NCBI GenBank assembly: GCA_947090765.1
Contig: OX352322.1
Coordinates: 1,507,501 to 1,571,500, forward strand
DNA length: 64,000 nucleotides
Source: Pseudomonas sp. MM223
Lineage (GTDB): Bacteria > Pseudomonadota > Gammaproteobacteria > Pseudomonadales > Pseudomonadaceae
Direction: 5' to 3'
Each line of letters starts with the position of its first letter. The first letter of the stretch is position 1. Both the position numbers and the translations under genes were made by a program. The notes under the pieces are model-generated. The model saw nothing but the letters and a program-made list of their open reading frames with translations, made no database searches and had not been told where the DNA came from. Positions 50,968-60,256 of the stretch are shown one piece after another.

Positions 50968-52418
50968 CCACCCTCATGGTGCAGGGCACCACCTCCGACG
51001 CCGGCAAGAGCACGCTGGTAACTGCCCTGTGCCGCTGGCTGTTGCGCCAGGGCGTTGGCGTGGTGCCGTTCAAACCACAGAACATGGCGCTGAACAGCGC
51101 GGTGACTGCCGACGGCGGTGAAATTGGCCGCGCCCAGGCGGTACAGGCTCAGGCCTGCCGGCTGCCACCACACACCGACATGAACCCCGTGTTGCTGAAG
51201 CCCAACAGCGATACTGGCGCTCAGGTGATCATCCACGGGCGCGCGGTCACCAGCATGAACGCGGTGGCTTACCACGACTACAAAGCCATCGCCATGCAAG
51301 CGGTGCTGGCTTCGCACCAGCGCCTGAGTACCGCGTACCCGGTGGTCATGGTCGAGGGTGCGGGCTCGCCGGCAGAAATCAACCTGCGTGCTGGCGACAT
51401 CGCCAACATGGGCTTTGCCGAGGCGGTGGACTGCCCGGTGATTCTGGTTGCCGACATCAACCGCGGCGGCGTGTTCGCCCACCTGGTGGGCACGCTGGAG
51501 TTGCTGTCACCCAGTGAGCAGGCGCGGGTCAAAGGTTTTGTGATCAACCGCTTCCGCGGCGATATCGCCTTGCTGCAACCAGGGCTGGACTGGCTGGAGC
51601 AACGCACCGGCAAGCCAGTGCTGGGTGTGCTGCCTTACGTCACCGACCTGCACCTGGAAGCCGAAGACGGCATCGATGTGCGCCAAAGTGCCAAAAGCGA
51701 GCGTGTGCTCAAGGTGATTGTCCCGGTGCTGCCGCGCATCAGCAACCACACCGACTTCGACCCGCTGCGCCTGCACCCTCAGGTGGACCTTCAGTTCATT
51801 GGGCCCGGCCAACCGATACCGGCTGCCGACCTGATCATCCTGCCGGGTTCCAAGAGCGTGCGCGGTGACCTGGCACAGCTGCGCGAGCGCGGTTGGGACA
51901 AGGCCATCGAGCGGCACCTGCGCTACGGTGGCAAGCTGATCGGCATCTGCGGTGGCCTGCAGATGCTTGGCCGCGAAGTGCATGACCCGCTGGGGCTCGA
52001 AGGGGCTGCCGGCTCAAGCCGGGGGCTCGGCCTGCTCGATTACGCCACGGTGCTGGAAGCCGAGAAACAACTGCGCAATGTTGCCGGGACGCTGAACCTT
52101 GAAGCAGTGCCGGTTGCCGGCTATGAAATTCACGCTGGCGTCACCACCGGCCCTGCCCTGGAGCAGCCCGCCGTGCAGTTGGCAGATGGCCGCTGTGATG
52201 GCGCTGTCAGTGCCGATGGCCAGGTCCTTGCCACCTACCTGCACGGCCTGTTCGAAGGCAGCCAGTCGTGTGCCGCGCTGCTGCGCTGGGCTGGCCTGGC
52301 GGATGTGCAGAGCATCGATTATGAAGCCCTGCGCGAACGCGACATCGAGCGCCTGGCCGACCTGGTGGAAAAGCACCTGGACACTGCGCACCTGCGCCAA
52401 CTGTGTGGGGTGGCCTGA
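50964..52418 (+). CDS. cobQ: Cobyric acid synthase CobQ
   Basis: CobQ amidates the b, d, e and g side chains of adenosylcobyrinic acid a,c-diamide. The 484 residues show an N-terminal P-loop-like [31 protein letters not shown], and a C-terminal glutamine amidotransferase with the catalytic Cys in [12 protein letters not shown]. Start ATG 50964 overlaps the preceding stop. The stop is one base before the next ATG. Confidence 0.97.
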   Translation: MTTLMVQGTTSDAGKSTLVTALCRWLLRQGVGVVPFKPQNMALNSAVTADGGEIGRAQAVQAQACRLPPHTDMNPVLLKPNSDTGAQVIIHGRAVTSMNAVAYHDYKAIAMQAVLASHQRLSTAYPVVMVEGAGSPAEINLRAGDIANMGFAEAVDCPVILVADINRGGVFAHLVGTLELLSPSEQARVKGFVINRFRGDIALLQPGLDWLEQRTGKPVLGVLPYVTDLHLEAEDGIDVRQSAKSERVLKVIVPVLPRISNHTDFDPLRLHPQVDLQFIGPGQPIPAADLIILPGSKSVRGDLAQLRERGWDKAIERHLRYGGKLIGICGGLQMLGREVHDPLGLEGAAGSSRGLGLLDYATVLEAEKQLRNVAGTLNLEAVPVAGYEIHAGVTTGPALEQPAVQLADGRCDGAVSADGQVLATYLHGLFEGSQSCAALLRWAGLADVQSIDYEALRERDIERLADLVEKHLDTAHLRQLCGVA

Positions 52419-52419
52419 C

Positions 52420-52941
52420 ATGCGCAGCCTTATCCTCGGAGGTGCCCGCTCCGGCAAGAGCCGCCTGGCCGAACAGCTGGCCAGTGCCAGCGGCCTGCCA
52501 GTGACCTACATCGCCACCAGCCAGCCACTGGATGGCGAAATGAACGAACGTGTGTCGCTGCACCGCCAGCGCCGCCCCGCTGAATGGGGGCTGATCGAAG
52601 AGCCGCTGGCCCTGGCCGCAGTACTGCGCGCCGAAGCAGCCGAAGGGCGCTGTCTTTTGGTGGACTGCCTGACGTTGTGGCTGACCAACCTGCTGATGCT
52701 CGAAGACGACCAGCGCATGGCCGAAGAGCGTGACGCCCTGCTGGCCTGCCTCGAGCAGTTACCCGGCACCCTTATTCTGGTCAGTAACGAAACCGGCCTG
52801 GGCGTGGTGCCCATGGGCGAGCTGACCCGGCGCTATGTCGACCTGGCCGGCTGGCTGCACCAGGCTGTGGCCGAACGCTGCCAGCGCGTGGTGCTGACCG
52901 TGGCTGGCCTGCCCTTAATGCTCAAAGGAGCTGCACTATGA
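52420..52941 (+). CDS. cobU: Adenosylcobinamide kinase / guanylyltransferase CobU (CobP)
   Basis: This bifunctional enzyme phosphorylates adenosylcobinamide and transfers GMP to it. The 173-residue protein has the P-loop [13 protein letters not shown] near its start, the metal/nucleotide segment [14 protein letters not shown], and the motif [16 protein letters not shown]. The ATG at 52420 follows the cobQ stop by one base (TGACATG). Its stop overlaps cobT by 4 bases. Confidence 0.96.
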   Translation: MRSLILGGARSGKSRLAEQLASASGLPVTYIATSQPLDGEMNERVSLHRQRRPAEWGLIEEPLALAAVLRAEAAEGRCLLVDCLTLWLTNLLMLEDDQRMAEERDALLACLEQLPGTLILVSNETGLGVVPMGELTRRYVDLAGWLHQAVAERCQRVVLTVAGLPLMLKGAAL

Positions 52942-53993
52942 CTCAAGCCTGGTGGCGTGACGCCTGCCAACCCCTCGACAACGCCGCCATGGACCAGGCC
53001 CGCACCCGTCAGCAACAACTGACCAAACCTGCCGGTTCACTCGGCCAGCTGGAAGGTTTGGCCATTCAGCTGGCCGGCCTGCAAGGGCGTGAGCGGCCAA
53101 CCCTGGACCAGGCTGCCATCAGCATTTTTGCCGGTGACCACGGGGTGGTCGCAGAAGGTATCTCGGCCTACCCGCAGGCGGTGACCGGGCAGATGCTGCG
53201 CAACTTTGTCGGCGGCGGTGCGGCGATCAGCGTGTTGGCGCGCCAGCTTCATGCCAGCCTTGAAGTGGTCGACCTGGGCACCATCGACCCTCATCTGGAA
53301 CTGCCCGGCGTGCGTCACCTGCGCCTGGGGGCCGGCACGGCCAACTTCGCCCGCCAGCCAGCGATGACCGAGGGGCAACTGCAAGCGGCCTTGCAGGCAG
53401 GCCGCGACAGCGCGTTGCGTGCCGCCGAACAAGGCGCGCAGTTGTTCATCGGCGGCGAGATGGGTATTGGTAACACCACGGCCGCTGCGGCCTTGGCCAG
53501 CGTCCTGCTGGGCTGCCCACCTGCCGAGCTGAGCGGCCCGGGCACCGGCCTGGACAATGCGGGTGTGCGGCACAAGGCCGAAGTCATCGAACGGGCGCTG
53601 AGCCTGCATGGCCTGCAAGCCGCAGATCCATTGCAGGCGCTGGGTTGTGTCGGCGGTTTCGAGATTGCTGCCTTGGCCGGTGCCTACATCGGCTGCGCGC
53701 AGGCGGGCATCGCCGTGCTGGTGGATGGCTTCATTTGTAGCGTTGCCGCCCTGGTGGCGGTGCGCCTCAACCCGCAGTGTCGGGTGTGGTTGCTGTTTGC
53801 CCATCAGGGCGCGGAGCCTGGGCACAAGGCTTTGCTGGATGCATTGCAGGCCGAACCGCTATTGGCGCTTGGCCTGCGCCTGGGCGAGGGCAGTGGTGCT
53901 GCGCTGGCCGTGCCGCTGTTGCGTCTGGCCTGTGCACTGCACGGGCAGATGGCAACCTTTGCCGAGGCCGCCGTGGCGGACCGCCCGGCATGA
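52938..53993 (+). CDS. cobT: Nicotinate-nucleotide-dimethylbenzimidazole phosphoribosyltransferase CobT
   Basis: CobT activates 5,6-dimethylbenzimidazole made by BluB to alpha-ribazole phosphate. The 351 residues show [38 protein letters not shown], and [15 protein letters not shown], all hallmarks of the family, and a C-terminal acidic active-site segment ([13 protein letters not shown]). It overlaps cobU and the phosphatase gene by 4 bases each. Confidence 0.97.
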   Translation: MTQAWWRDACQPLDNAAMDQARTRQQQLTKPAGSLGQLEGLAIQLAGLQGRERPTLDQAAISIFAGDHGVVAEGISAYPQAVTGQMLRNFVGGGAAISVLARQLHASLEVVDLGTIDPHLELPGVRHLRLGAGTANFARQPAMTEGQLQAALQAGRDSALRAAEQGAQLFIGGEMGIGNTTAAAALASVLLGCPPAELSGPGTGLDNAGVRHKAEVIERALSLHGLQAADPLQALGCVGGFEIAALAGAYIGCAQAGIAVLVDGFICSVAALVAVRLNPQCRVWLLFAHQGAEPGHKALLDALQAEPLLALGLRLGEGSGAALAVPLLRLACALHGQMATFAEAAVADRPA

Positions 53994-54556
53994 TCCTCGA
54001 CTTGCTGCGCCACGGTGAAACAGAGCAGGGCGGCCTGCGCGGCAGCCTGGACGATGCCCTCACCGACAAGGGCTGGGCGCAGATGCGCAGCGCCGTGGCC
54101 CAAGCCGGCCCGTGGCAGGTACTGGTCAGTTCGCCGCTGCAGCGCTGTGCGCGTTTTGCCGAAGAACTGGGTGGGCAGCTTGATTTGCCTGTGCAGCGTG
54201 AAGCCGCTTTGCAAGAGCTGCATTTCGGTGATTGGGAAGGCCGTAGCGCGGCGCAGATCATGGAAGACCAGGCCGATGCGTTGGGGCGCTTCTGGGCGGA
54301 CCCGTACGCCTACACTCCGCCCAATGGCGAACCCGTGCAGGCATTCGCCGAGCGGGTGCTGGCCGCTGTCGAGCGTTTGAGCCGCCAACACGCAGGTAAA
54401 CGGGTGCTGCTGGTGACCCATGGTGGGGTGATGCGGTTGTTGCTGGCCCGCGCGCGTGGCTTGCCAAAGGAGCAGTTGCTGCAAGTTGAAGTCGGGCACG
54501 GGGCGCTGGTGCGGCTGGTGACGGGTGACAACGGCCAGCTGGCCGAGGACGTCTGA
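53990..54556 (+). CDS. Alpha-ribazole / adenosylcobalamin phosphatase, histidine phosphatase fold
   Basis: This is a phosphoglycerate-mutase-like phosphatase of 188 residues that removes the last phosphate in nucleotide loop assembly. The catalytic His is in [11 protein letters not shown] (residue 8), partner residues lie in [13 protein letters not shown], and the second histidine is in [14 protein letters not shown]. The E. coli/Salmonella name is CobC; the symbol is left empty to avoid confusion with the decarboxylase at 49975. It overlaps the cobT stop by 4 bases. Confidence 0.92.
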   Translation: MILDLLRHGETEQGGLRGSLDDALTDKGWAQMRSAVAQAGPWQVLVSSPLQRCARFAEELGGQLDLPVQREAALQELHFGDWEGRSAAQIMEDQADALGRFWADPYAYTPPNGEPVQAFAERVLAAVERLSRQHAGKRVLLVTHGGVMRLLLARARGLPKEQLLQVEVGHGALVRLVTGDNGQLAEDV

Positions 54557-54557
54557 G

Positions 54558-55280
54558 ATGTTGCCGTTCTGGATTGCCTTGCAGTTTCTCAGCAGCTTGC
54601 CCGTGAGCCTGCCGGGCATGCCGGCACCGCGCGAGCTGGGGCGTTCGCTGTTGTTCTATCCGCTGGTTGGGTTGTTGTTCGGGCTGTTGCTGTGGCTGGC
54701 CAGCCTTCTGCTACAGGGTACGCCGGCGCCGTTGCATGCTGCTTTGTTGCTGACGTTGTGGGTATTGCTCAGTGGCGCCTTGCACCTGGATGGCCTGGCT
54801 GACAGCGCTGACGCCTGGCTGGGTGGTTTCGGCGACCGTGAACGTACCCTGCAGATCATGAAAGACCCGCGTAGCGGGCCGATCGCCGTGGTCACCCTGG
54901 TGTTGGTGCTGTTGCTGAAATTCTGCGCCTTGTGGGTGCTGGTGGAGCAGGGCATCGGGGCGCAATTGCTGCTGGCGCCCGTGATTGGGCGGACGGCGAT
55001 GTTGGGCTTGTTCCTCTGTACACCCTATGTGCGGCCTGGCGGGTTGGGCCAAGCATTGGCCGAGCATCTGCCCCGGCGCGCAGCCGGGTGGGTGCTGCTG
55101 GGCAGTGCACTGTTCTGCCTGGTCTTGGGCGGGTGGGCCGTGGCGTTGGCGCTGGCGGTGTTTGCCTGGCTGCGGCATCTGATGTGCCGGCGCCTGGGTG
55201 GGGCTACCGGGGATACTGCTGGCGCGCTGCTGGAGCTGCTCGAGTTGGGCGTCGTGCTTGGATTGGCGCTGGGCCTTTGA
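54558..55280 (+). CDS. cobS: Adenosylcobinamide-GDP ribazoletransferase CobS
   Basis: CobS is an integral membrane enzyme that joins the GDP-activated cobinamide to alpha-ribazole, giving B12. The 240 residues have about six to seven hydrophobic helices and the catalytic SGALHLDGLADSADAWLG motif. KDPRSGPIAVVTLVLVLL and the C-terminal GGATGDTAGALLELLEL are also typical. It starts one base after the phosphatase stop and is the last gene of the operon. It is followed by a REP element. Confidence 0.96.
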   Translation: MLPFWIALQFLSSLPVSLPGMPAPRELGRSLLFYPLVGLLFGLLLWLASLLLQGTPAPLHAALLLTLWVLLSGALHLDGLADSADAWLGGFGDRERTLQIMKDPRSGPIAVVTLVLVLLLKFCALWVLVEQGIGAQLLLAPVIGRTAMLGLFLCTPYVRPGGLGQALAEHLPRRAAGWVLLGSALFCLVLGGWAVALALAVFAWLRHLMCRRLGGATGDTAGALLELLELGVVLGLALGL

Positions 55281-55318
55281 CGTCGCTCACAATCCAGAAG
55301 CATGCGCACGATCACTGT

Positions 55319-55404
55319 CGGAGCGGCTTTAGCCGCGAACACCGGCGAAGCCGGTGCCATCCACCGCGCAGGGTTCTTCGCGGGTGAACCCGCTCCCACA
55401 GGGA
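55319..55404. repeat. REP element with ACCGGCGAAGCCGGT palindrome
   Basis: GGAGCGGCTTTAGCCGCGAA and TTCGCGGGTGAACCCGCTCC face each other around the palindrome ACCGGCGAAGCCGGT. This is another sub-type of the REP family seen here, similar to the inner part of the 9355-9431 region. It lies downstream of cobS. Confidence 0.87.
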
Positions 55405-55514
55405 CCGCGCAGGCTTAGGGCTTATGCAGTAACTTCCGGCAACGGTTCGGTAAGTCCTGCATCTTCATTGTCATCGTATTCTCAGCCTCCCCCCTGCAAC
55501 CAGGTAGGCTTCCC

Positions 55515-56702
55515 GTGCGAAACCGGATCTTCGCCAGTCTCTTGCTATTGGTGCTGTCCAGCTTCCCAGCCACTGCGGCAGATCTCATGGCATTCTGGGA
55601 CGCCCCCCGCCACGGCGGCAACAGCTTCAACCGGCTGCCACCTGATCAAGCCTACTTCGATGCCCTGAAGGGGTATGGCGCGACCTGGGTACGGTTGTCT
55701 TACGACAAATGGCAACCGGTAGAGCGTGATTTTCTTCTCGGTAACGCCGATGCCTATGAGGGCCTGCCCGTCGCCGACCTGGCTACGCTGCGTGCCACCC
55801 TCGACCGTGCTCATCAGGCGGGGCTCAAGGTGGTCATTGCCCCACTCTCGCTACCCGGTATGCGCTGGTCACAAAACAACCAGGGCCAATTCGATGATCG
55901 GCTGTGGCAAGACAAACACTATTGGTCCCAGGCTGCGGCCTTCTGGCGGGACATGGCGCGTGAACTGAAGGGCCACCCGGCCATCGCCGCCTACAACCTG
56001 GTCAATGAACCCGCCCCGGAAAAACAGGGCGGCCTGGCCGAACACGCCGACCTGGGGAAAATGCAGCAGTGGTATACGCAGGCACAGGGCTCCGCGCGCG
56101 ATTTGCCGTTGCTGTACCGGCAATTGATAGCGGCCATTCGCGAGGAGGACGCTGACACACCGATCATGGTCGATGCCGGCTGGTATGCTGCCGCAGATGC
56201 CTTCGGCTACTGGCCTGCGCCCCTGGAAGACCCGCGAGTGTTGTACAGCGTACACATGTACGAACCCTATGCCGCGACCAGTGCCCCCAACATGGCGCGT
56301 AAGCACCCCATCGCCTATCCTGGCCCCGCACCGTTCGCCGGGCAAACCCAGCAGTGGGATGGGCCGCGGGTGGAGGGTTACTTGCGCCAGCCGCTGGCAT
56401 GGGCCGAAGCCACGGGCGTGCCGCGGTCGCGGCTGGTGGTGGGCGAATTCGGCTGCATGCGCAGGCTACCAGGTTGCCGGCAATACCTGGAAGACGTACT
56501 CACCGTGCTGGATCGCAACCTGTTGCACTGGGCTTTTTACAGCTTCCGTGAAGACAACTGGGACGGCATGGACTACGAACTGGGTTCGGCCAAGGTGCCG
56601 TGGCGCTACTGGCAGGCGATTGAGCTAGGTGCGCCAGACCCGTTGGCGCGCACGGCCACGGCTGAGTTCGAGCCGATTCGAAGGCGCCTGAACCCGGACT
56701 GA
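55515..56702 (+). CDS. GH5-type glycoside hydrolase (cellulase family), secreted
   Basis: This is a secreted (beta/alpha)8 glycosidase of 395 residues with signal peptide RNRIFASLLLLVLSSFPATA. It has the two catalytic glutamates expected of a GH5 enzyme: N164-E165-P166 (AYNLVNEPAPE, acid/base) and E311 in VVGEFGCMRR (nucleophile). The substrate (cellulose, another beta-glucan, or mannan) cannot be told. It starts at GTG 55515 and is not part of the cob operon, from which a REP separates it. GPx, MFS and MarR genes follow. Confidence 0.9.
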   Translation: MRNRIFASLLLLVLSSFPATAADLMAFWDAPRHGGNSFNRLPPDQAYFDALKGYGATWVRLSYDKWQPVERDFLLGNADAYEGLPVADLATLRATLDRAHQAGLKVVIAPLSLPGMRWSQNNQGQFDDRLWQDKHYWSQAAAFWRDMARELKGHPAIAAYNLVNEPAPEKQGGLAEHADLGKMQQWYTQAQGSARDLPLLYRQLIAAIREEDADTPIMVDAGWYAAADAFGYWPAPLEDPRVLYSVHMYEPYAATSAPNMARKHPIAYPGPAPFAGQTQQWDGPRVEGYLRQPLAWAEATGVPRSRLVVGEFGCMRRLPGCRQYLEDVLTVLDRNLLHWAFYSFREDNWDGMDYELGSAKVPWRYWQAIELGAPDPLARTATAEFEPIRRRLNPD

Positions 56703-56744
56703 CCCTCATCACTCATTGTGAAACCTCTTGCAACACTCATGACG

Positions 56745-56758
56745 CGGGTATATACACG
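56745..56758. promoter_or_regulatory. Predicted MarR operator upstream of marR-type gene
   Basis: CGGGTATATACACG differs by one base from the perfect palindrome at 57186-57199. It ends 5 bases before the ATG of the MarR gene, so binding would block its own expression. Autoregulation is inferred. Confidence 0.65.
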
Positions 56759-56763
56759 TATCC

Positions 56764-57168
56764 ATGCTGACCAGTGAATGCATCTGTACCCATCTGCGTC
56801 GTGCCGCCCGCGGGGTGAGCCGGCATTACGACGAGGCCCTTGCCGGCTTCGGGGTCAATGTCGCGCAGTTTTCCCTGCTAAGGCACCTGCAACGGCTCGA
56901 CCGCCCCAGTATCACCACCTTGGCCGAGGCCATGGGCCTGGAGCGCAGTACCCTGGGCCGTAACCTGCGGGTACTGGAGGCGGAAGGGCTGGTGGCCCTG
57001 GCCGATGGCGACGACCAGCGTAACCGCGTGGTGCTGCTGACCGAGGCCGGTACGCAGCTGCTGCGTGCTGCGCACCCGGCCTGGGAACAAGCCCAGATCG
57101 AGCTGGTGGAGCGTTTGGGCGCAGGGCAGCGGGATGAACTGGTGCGTTTGCTGGACCAGTTGGCCTGA
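56764..57168 (+). CDS. MarR family transcriptional regulator
   Basis: This is a 134-residue winged-helix repressor: N-terminal helix with CICTHLRRAARGVSRHYDEA, the recognition helix in SITTLAEAMGLERSTLGRNLRV, the wing (LADGDDQRNRVVLLTEAG), and a dimer helix at the end. It probably represses itself and the adjacent MFS gene through the CGGGTATATACCCG sites. The order MarR-MFS-glutathione peroxidase matches PA1285-PA1287 of P. aeruginosa, as I recall it. Confidence 0.93.
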   Translation: MLTSECICTHLRRAARGVSRHYDEALAGFGVNVAQFSLLRHLQRLDRPSITTLAEAMGLERSTLGRNLRVLEAEGLVALADGDDQRNRVVLLTEAGTQLLRAAHPAWEQAQIELVERLGAGQRDELVRLLDQLA

Positions 57169-57185
57169 TTTGATACGACTATAAG

Positions 57186-57199
57186 CGGGTATATACCCG
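57186..57199. promoter_or_regulatory. Predicted MarR operator upstream of the MFS gene
   Basis: CGGGTATATACCCG is a perfect 14-bp palindrome in the 64-base gap between the MarR stop and the MFS start. Its near copy lies before the MarR gene. The pair marks a regulon of at least two transcripts. Confidence 0.7.
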
Positions 57200-57232
57200 T
57201 AAAAACCTTGCGATGTGCTGGAGATAACGACA

Positions 57233-58435
57233 ATGACTTCGGTGTGGCGAACCAGCGGGTGGGTATTGGTGGGGGCAGCTTTGATCCTGGCGCTGTCTCT
57301 GGGGGTGCGGCACGGTTTTGGCCTGTTTCTGGCGCCAATGAGCGCCGATTTTGGCTGGGGGCGTGAAGTGTTCGCCTTTGCCATTGCCTTGCAGAACCTG
57401 ATCTGGGGGCTGGCGCAACCGTTCGCCGGTGCCTTGGCCGACCGTATGGGGGCGGCGCGGGTGGTGATCATCGGCGGTATTTTGTACGCCGTCGGCTTGG
57501 TGCTGATGGGCATGGCCGACTCTGCCTGGTCGTTGTCGCTCAGTGCCGGTTTGCTGATCGGCATCGGGCTTTCCGGCACATCGTTTTCGGTCATCCTTGG
57601 CGTGGTCGGGCGAGCGGTGCCTGCAGAGAAGCGCAGCATGGCCATGGGCATTGCCAGCGCCGCCGGTTCGTTTGGCCAGTTTGCCATGCTGCCGGGCACC
57701 CTTGGCCTGATCCAGTGGCTGGGTTGGTCTGCAGCGTTGCTGGTGCTGGGCCTGATGGTTGCGTTTATCGTGCCCTTCGTCGGCCTGCTGCGCGACCGCC
57801 CGCTGCCCAGCCATGGTACCGAGCAGACCCTGGGCCAGGCGCTGCGCGAGGCATGCTCGCATTCGGGCTTCTGGCTACTGGCGCTGGGTTTCTTTGTGTG
57901 TGGTTTCCAGGTGGTGTTCATTGGCGTCCACCTGCCGGCCTACCTGGTTGACCAGCACCTGGCCGCGACCACTGGTACCACGGTGCTGGCGCTGGTCGGC
58001 CTGTTCAATATCGTGGGGACTTTCACGGCTGGCTGGCTGGGTGGTCGCATGTCCAAGCCGCGCCTGCTGACCGGGCTGTACCTGCTGCGTGCGGTGGTGA
58101 TCGTACTGTTCATCTGGGCGCCGGTGAGTGAGTTCAGCGCCTACCTGTTCGGCATCGCCATGGGGCTGCTGTGGTTGTCCACGGTGCCGCTGACCAATGG
58201 CACCGTGGCTACGGTGTTCGGGGTGCGTAACCTGTCGATGCTTGGTGGTATCGTTTTCCTGTTCCACCAGCTGGGGGCTTTCCTCGGTGGCTGGTTGGGT
58301 GGGGTGGTCTATGACCGTACCGGTAGCTACGACCTGGTCTGGCAAATTTCCATTCTGCTTAGCCTGTTGGCCGCCGCCCTGAACTGGCCAGTACGCGAAC
58401 GCCCGGTCGCCCGGTTGCAGGCTCAGGCCGCATGA
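57233..58435 (+). CDS. MFS transporter
   Basis: This 400-residue major facilitator protein has twelve predicted hydrophobic helices. It has the loop motif between helices 2 and 3 (GALADRMGAARVVIIGG) and its counterpart in the second half (GWLGGRMSKPRLLTG). The family resembles the oxalate/formate-like or CynX-type efflux/uptake group; the substrate is unknown. The start at 57233 (GGAGATAACGACA upstream) is preferred over the in-frame ATG at 57215. Its stop overlaps a 40-residue membrane ORF by 4 bases. Confidence 0.92.
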   Translation: MTSVWRTSGWVLVGAALILALSLGVRHGFGLFLAPMSADFGWGREVFAFAIALQNLIWGLAQPFAGALADRMGAARVVIIGGILYAVGLVLMGMADSAWSLSLSAGLLIGIGLSGTSFSVILGVVGRAVPAEKRSMAMGIASAAGSFGQFAMLPGTLGLIQWLGWSAALLVLGLMVAFIVPFVGLLRDRPLPSHGTEQTLGQALREACSHSGFWLLALGFFVCGFQVVFIGVHLPAYLVDQHLAATTGTTVLALVGLFNIVGTFTAGWLGGRMSKPRLLTGLYLLRAVVIVLFIWAPVSEFSAYLFGIAMGLLWLSTVPLTNGTVATVFGVRNLSMLGGIVFLFHQLGAFLGGWLGGVVYDRTGSYDLVWQISILLSLLAAALNWPVRERPVARLQAQAA

Positions 58436-58554
58436 ACCGCTACCTGGCCCGTGGGTTGCTGGCCCTTGGCGGCCTGGTGCTGTTGGCGCTGGCGTGGTGG
58501 GGCTGGCACAAAGGCGGGATGGCGTTGATGCAACTGGGCATGAGTGTTTGTTAG
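58432..58554 (+). CDS. Small membrane protein, 40 residues
   Basis: The ORF starts with MNRYLARGLLALGG at an ATG that overlaps the MFS stop (ATGA) and ends with ...MSVC at TAG 58552-58554. It has one hydrophobic segment (LLALGGLVLLALAWWGW) flanked by basic residues, which fits a single-pass inner-membrane peptide. The coupling overlap suggests that it is translated with the transporter, perhaps as a small accessory protein. Family unknown; the call rests on the overlap and composition. Confidence 0.6.
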   Translation: MNRYLARGLLALGGLVLLALAWWGWHKGGMALMQLGMSVC

Positions 58555-58600
58555 GCGCTACCCTGCAAGCTCAAAGGTTGTCTAGCAGGAGAAACGAATC

Positions 58601-59152
58601 ATGCGTGCTCATTGGTTGACAGTGCCGTTGTTGGCTGTGCTTGCCAGCGCATCGAGTTGGGCGGCCGATTGCCCGGCGTTGTTGCAGGGTAGCCTGCCAG
58701 AATTGCGTGGCAAGGGGCAGGTCGACCTGTGCCAGCGCTTTGCCGGTAAGCCTTTGGTGGTGGTCAACACGGCCAGCTACTGTGGTTTTGCACCGCAGTT
58801 CGAGGGGCTTGAGTCGACGTACAAGGAATATCACGAGCAAGGCCTGGAAATGCTTGGCGTGCCGTCCAATGACTTCAAGCAGGAAGATGCCGACAGCGAG
58901 AAAACTGCCAAGGTTTGTTACGCCAACTATGGCGTCACCTTCACCATGACCAAGACGCAGGCGGTTCGGGGTAAGGATGCGATACCGCTGTTTGCTGAGC
59001 TGGCCAGCCAGAGCACTGCGCCGAAGTGGAATTTCTACAAGTATGTTGTCGATCGCAAGGGCAAGGTGATCGGTAACTTCTCTAGCCTGACCAAGCCGGA
59101 TGATCCGCAATTCCGCGAAGCCATCGAGAAGGCTATCGCGTCGCAGCAGTAA
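58601..59152 (+). CDS. Glutathione peroxidase-family protein, exported
   Basis: This is a 183-residue thiol peroxidase of the GPx fold. A signal peptide ([16 protein letters not shown], then A-D) sends it to the periplasm. The peroxidatic cysteine is C61 in [16 protein letters not shown] (Cys, not selenocysteine). The conserved Trp-Asn segment is in [12 protein letters not shown]. An exported GPx is less common than the cytoplasmic BtuE type. It follows the 40-residue ORF by 46 bases. Confidence 0.92.
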   Translation: MRAHWLTVPLLAVLASASSWAADCPALLQGSLPELRGKGQVDLCQRFAGKPLVVVNTASYCGFAPQFEGLESTYKEYHEQGLEMLGVPSNDFKQEDADSEKTAKVCYANYGVTFTMTKTQAVRGKDAIPLFAELASQSTAPKWNFYKYVVDRKGKVIGNFSSLTKPDDPQFREAIEKAIASQQ

Positions 59153-59155
59153 TTT

Positions 59156-59870
59156 CGCTGCTCTTGCTCTTGCTCTTGCTCTTGCTTCGGCTTTTGCTTC
59201 TAAACGCGCGGTAGTTCAGGCGACACAGATTGCGACTTCAGGAGGCCGAGCGCAGGGCTTGCGGAGGGAGGTGACGGGCATGGATGCCCGTCAAGCGCTG
59301 GGCCCCAGGATGGGGCCTGCAGCGCGGTCCTCCCGGGAGCAAGCCCGGAGCGAGGGAACCCCGGAGCGCAGCGCAGGGGCCGGATGATGGGAGCGGACGG
59401 CTTTGGTTACTTTGGCCAAGACCAAAGTAACCCGCCGGAAGGGCGGAAAGGTGACTCAGCGCCACCTGCGCGAACGAATGTCTACACTGTGTTAAGGCCC
59501 ACATCCCAAAAACAAGAGCTTCTGCGGCGGTATTGAAACGGAGAACAGTCCGTTTGCGATGGTGACGCACACTCACCTTTTCGCCCTTACGGCGAGTCAC
59601 TTTTTGTCAAACGCGACAAAAAGTAACCAAAAAACGCTGCGCTCCCATCATCCGGCCCCTGCGCTGCGCTCCGGGGTTCCCTCACTCCGGCCTTGCTCCC
59701 GGGAGGACCGCGCTGCAGGCCCCATCCTGGGGCCCAGCGCTTGACGGGCATCCATGCCCGTCACCTCCCTCCGCAAGGCCTGCGTTCGGCCTCCTGAAGT
59801 CGCGAAGATCAAGATCAAGATCAAGATCAAGATCAAGAGCGGGGCTGGGGCTGGGGCTGGGGCTGCCGAT
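59156..59870. repeat. Hexamer-flanked palindromic element, long copy
   Basis: The 728-base gap between the glutathione peroxidase and the DUF2798 gene holds this element. Four CTCTTG hexamers (59161-59184) lead into a 164-bp left arm (59232-59395), a 244-bp centre (59396-59639) and a 164-bp right arm (59640-59803) that is its near-perfect reverse complement. Five AAGATC units (59805-59834) and four GGGGCT units (59841-59864) follow. Short ORFs inside are artefacts of the repeats, and no transposase is present. The centre contains paired TAACC/GGTTA segments near the arms. Confidence 0.92.
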
Positions 59871-59880
59871 GCGGGCTACC

Positions 59881-60141
59881 TCACTTTGCATGCACCGTAA
59901 TCGCCACCAATCGCACCACCACCGGCCTGACCATCAATACACAAACAAACGCCACTGGCATCGCCAATTGATAAGCCTTCAGCACATTGCTCAGGTACTC
60001 CGGAGTAACTCCGGCATTTGCTGCTGTGATCACGAAGCACATCAATAGCGCCATGATCGACGACATGAAAAAGGCAAAAACGTAAGGCGTAGCACCTGGA
60101 TGCAATTTGCGTCGGCTGCGCGCCTGGGACAGGTTGCTCAT
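59881..60141 (-). CDS. DUF2798-type small membrane protein
   Basis: This is an 86-residue protein with two hydrophobic helices (YVFAFFMSSIMALLMCFVI and AMPVAFVCVLMVRPVVVRLV) and a basic start (SNLSQARSRRKLHPG). The pattern agrees with the DUF2798 family of membrane proteins, function unknown. It is divergent from the LysR regulator at 60257, so it is a natural target of that regulator. The ATG at 60141 is preceded by AGGAGTTCAC. Confidence 0.78.
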   Translation of the reverse strand: MSNLSQARSRRKLHPGATPYVFAFFMSSIMALLMCFVITAANAGVTPEYLSNVLKAYQLAMPVAFVCVLMVRPVVVRLVAITVHAK

Positions 60142-60256
60142 GTGAACTCCTGAAAGATGAGTGGAGGCGCAGGTTAGCAACCCGCTCGGCCACCGCTGTA
60201 GACCAGCCTTATTGAGTTCTTTATAAAGAGATTCTTACGAATCCAAGAGCTCACCC

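Noticed and set aside
59648..59836. Short ORF starting with an Ile/Leu repeat inside the palindromic element
   Set aside because: It is a translation of the AAGATC hexamers and the arm on the minus strand. A similar frame appears on the other arm and in the short copy, so it is not a protein-coding gene.
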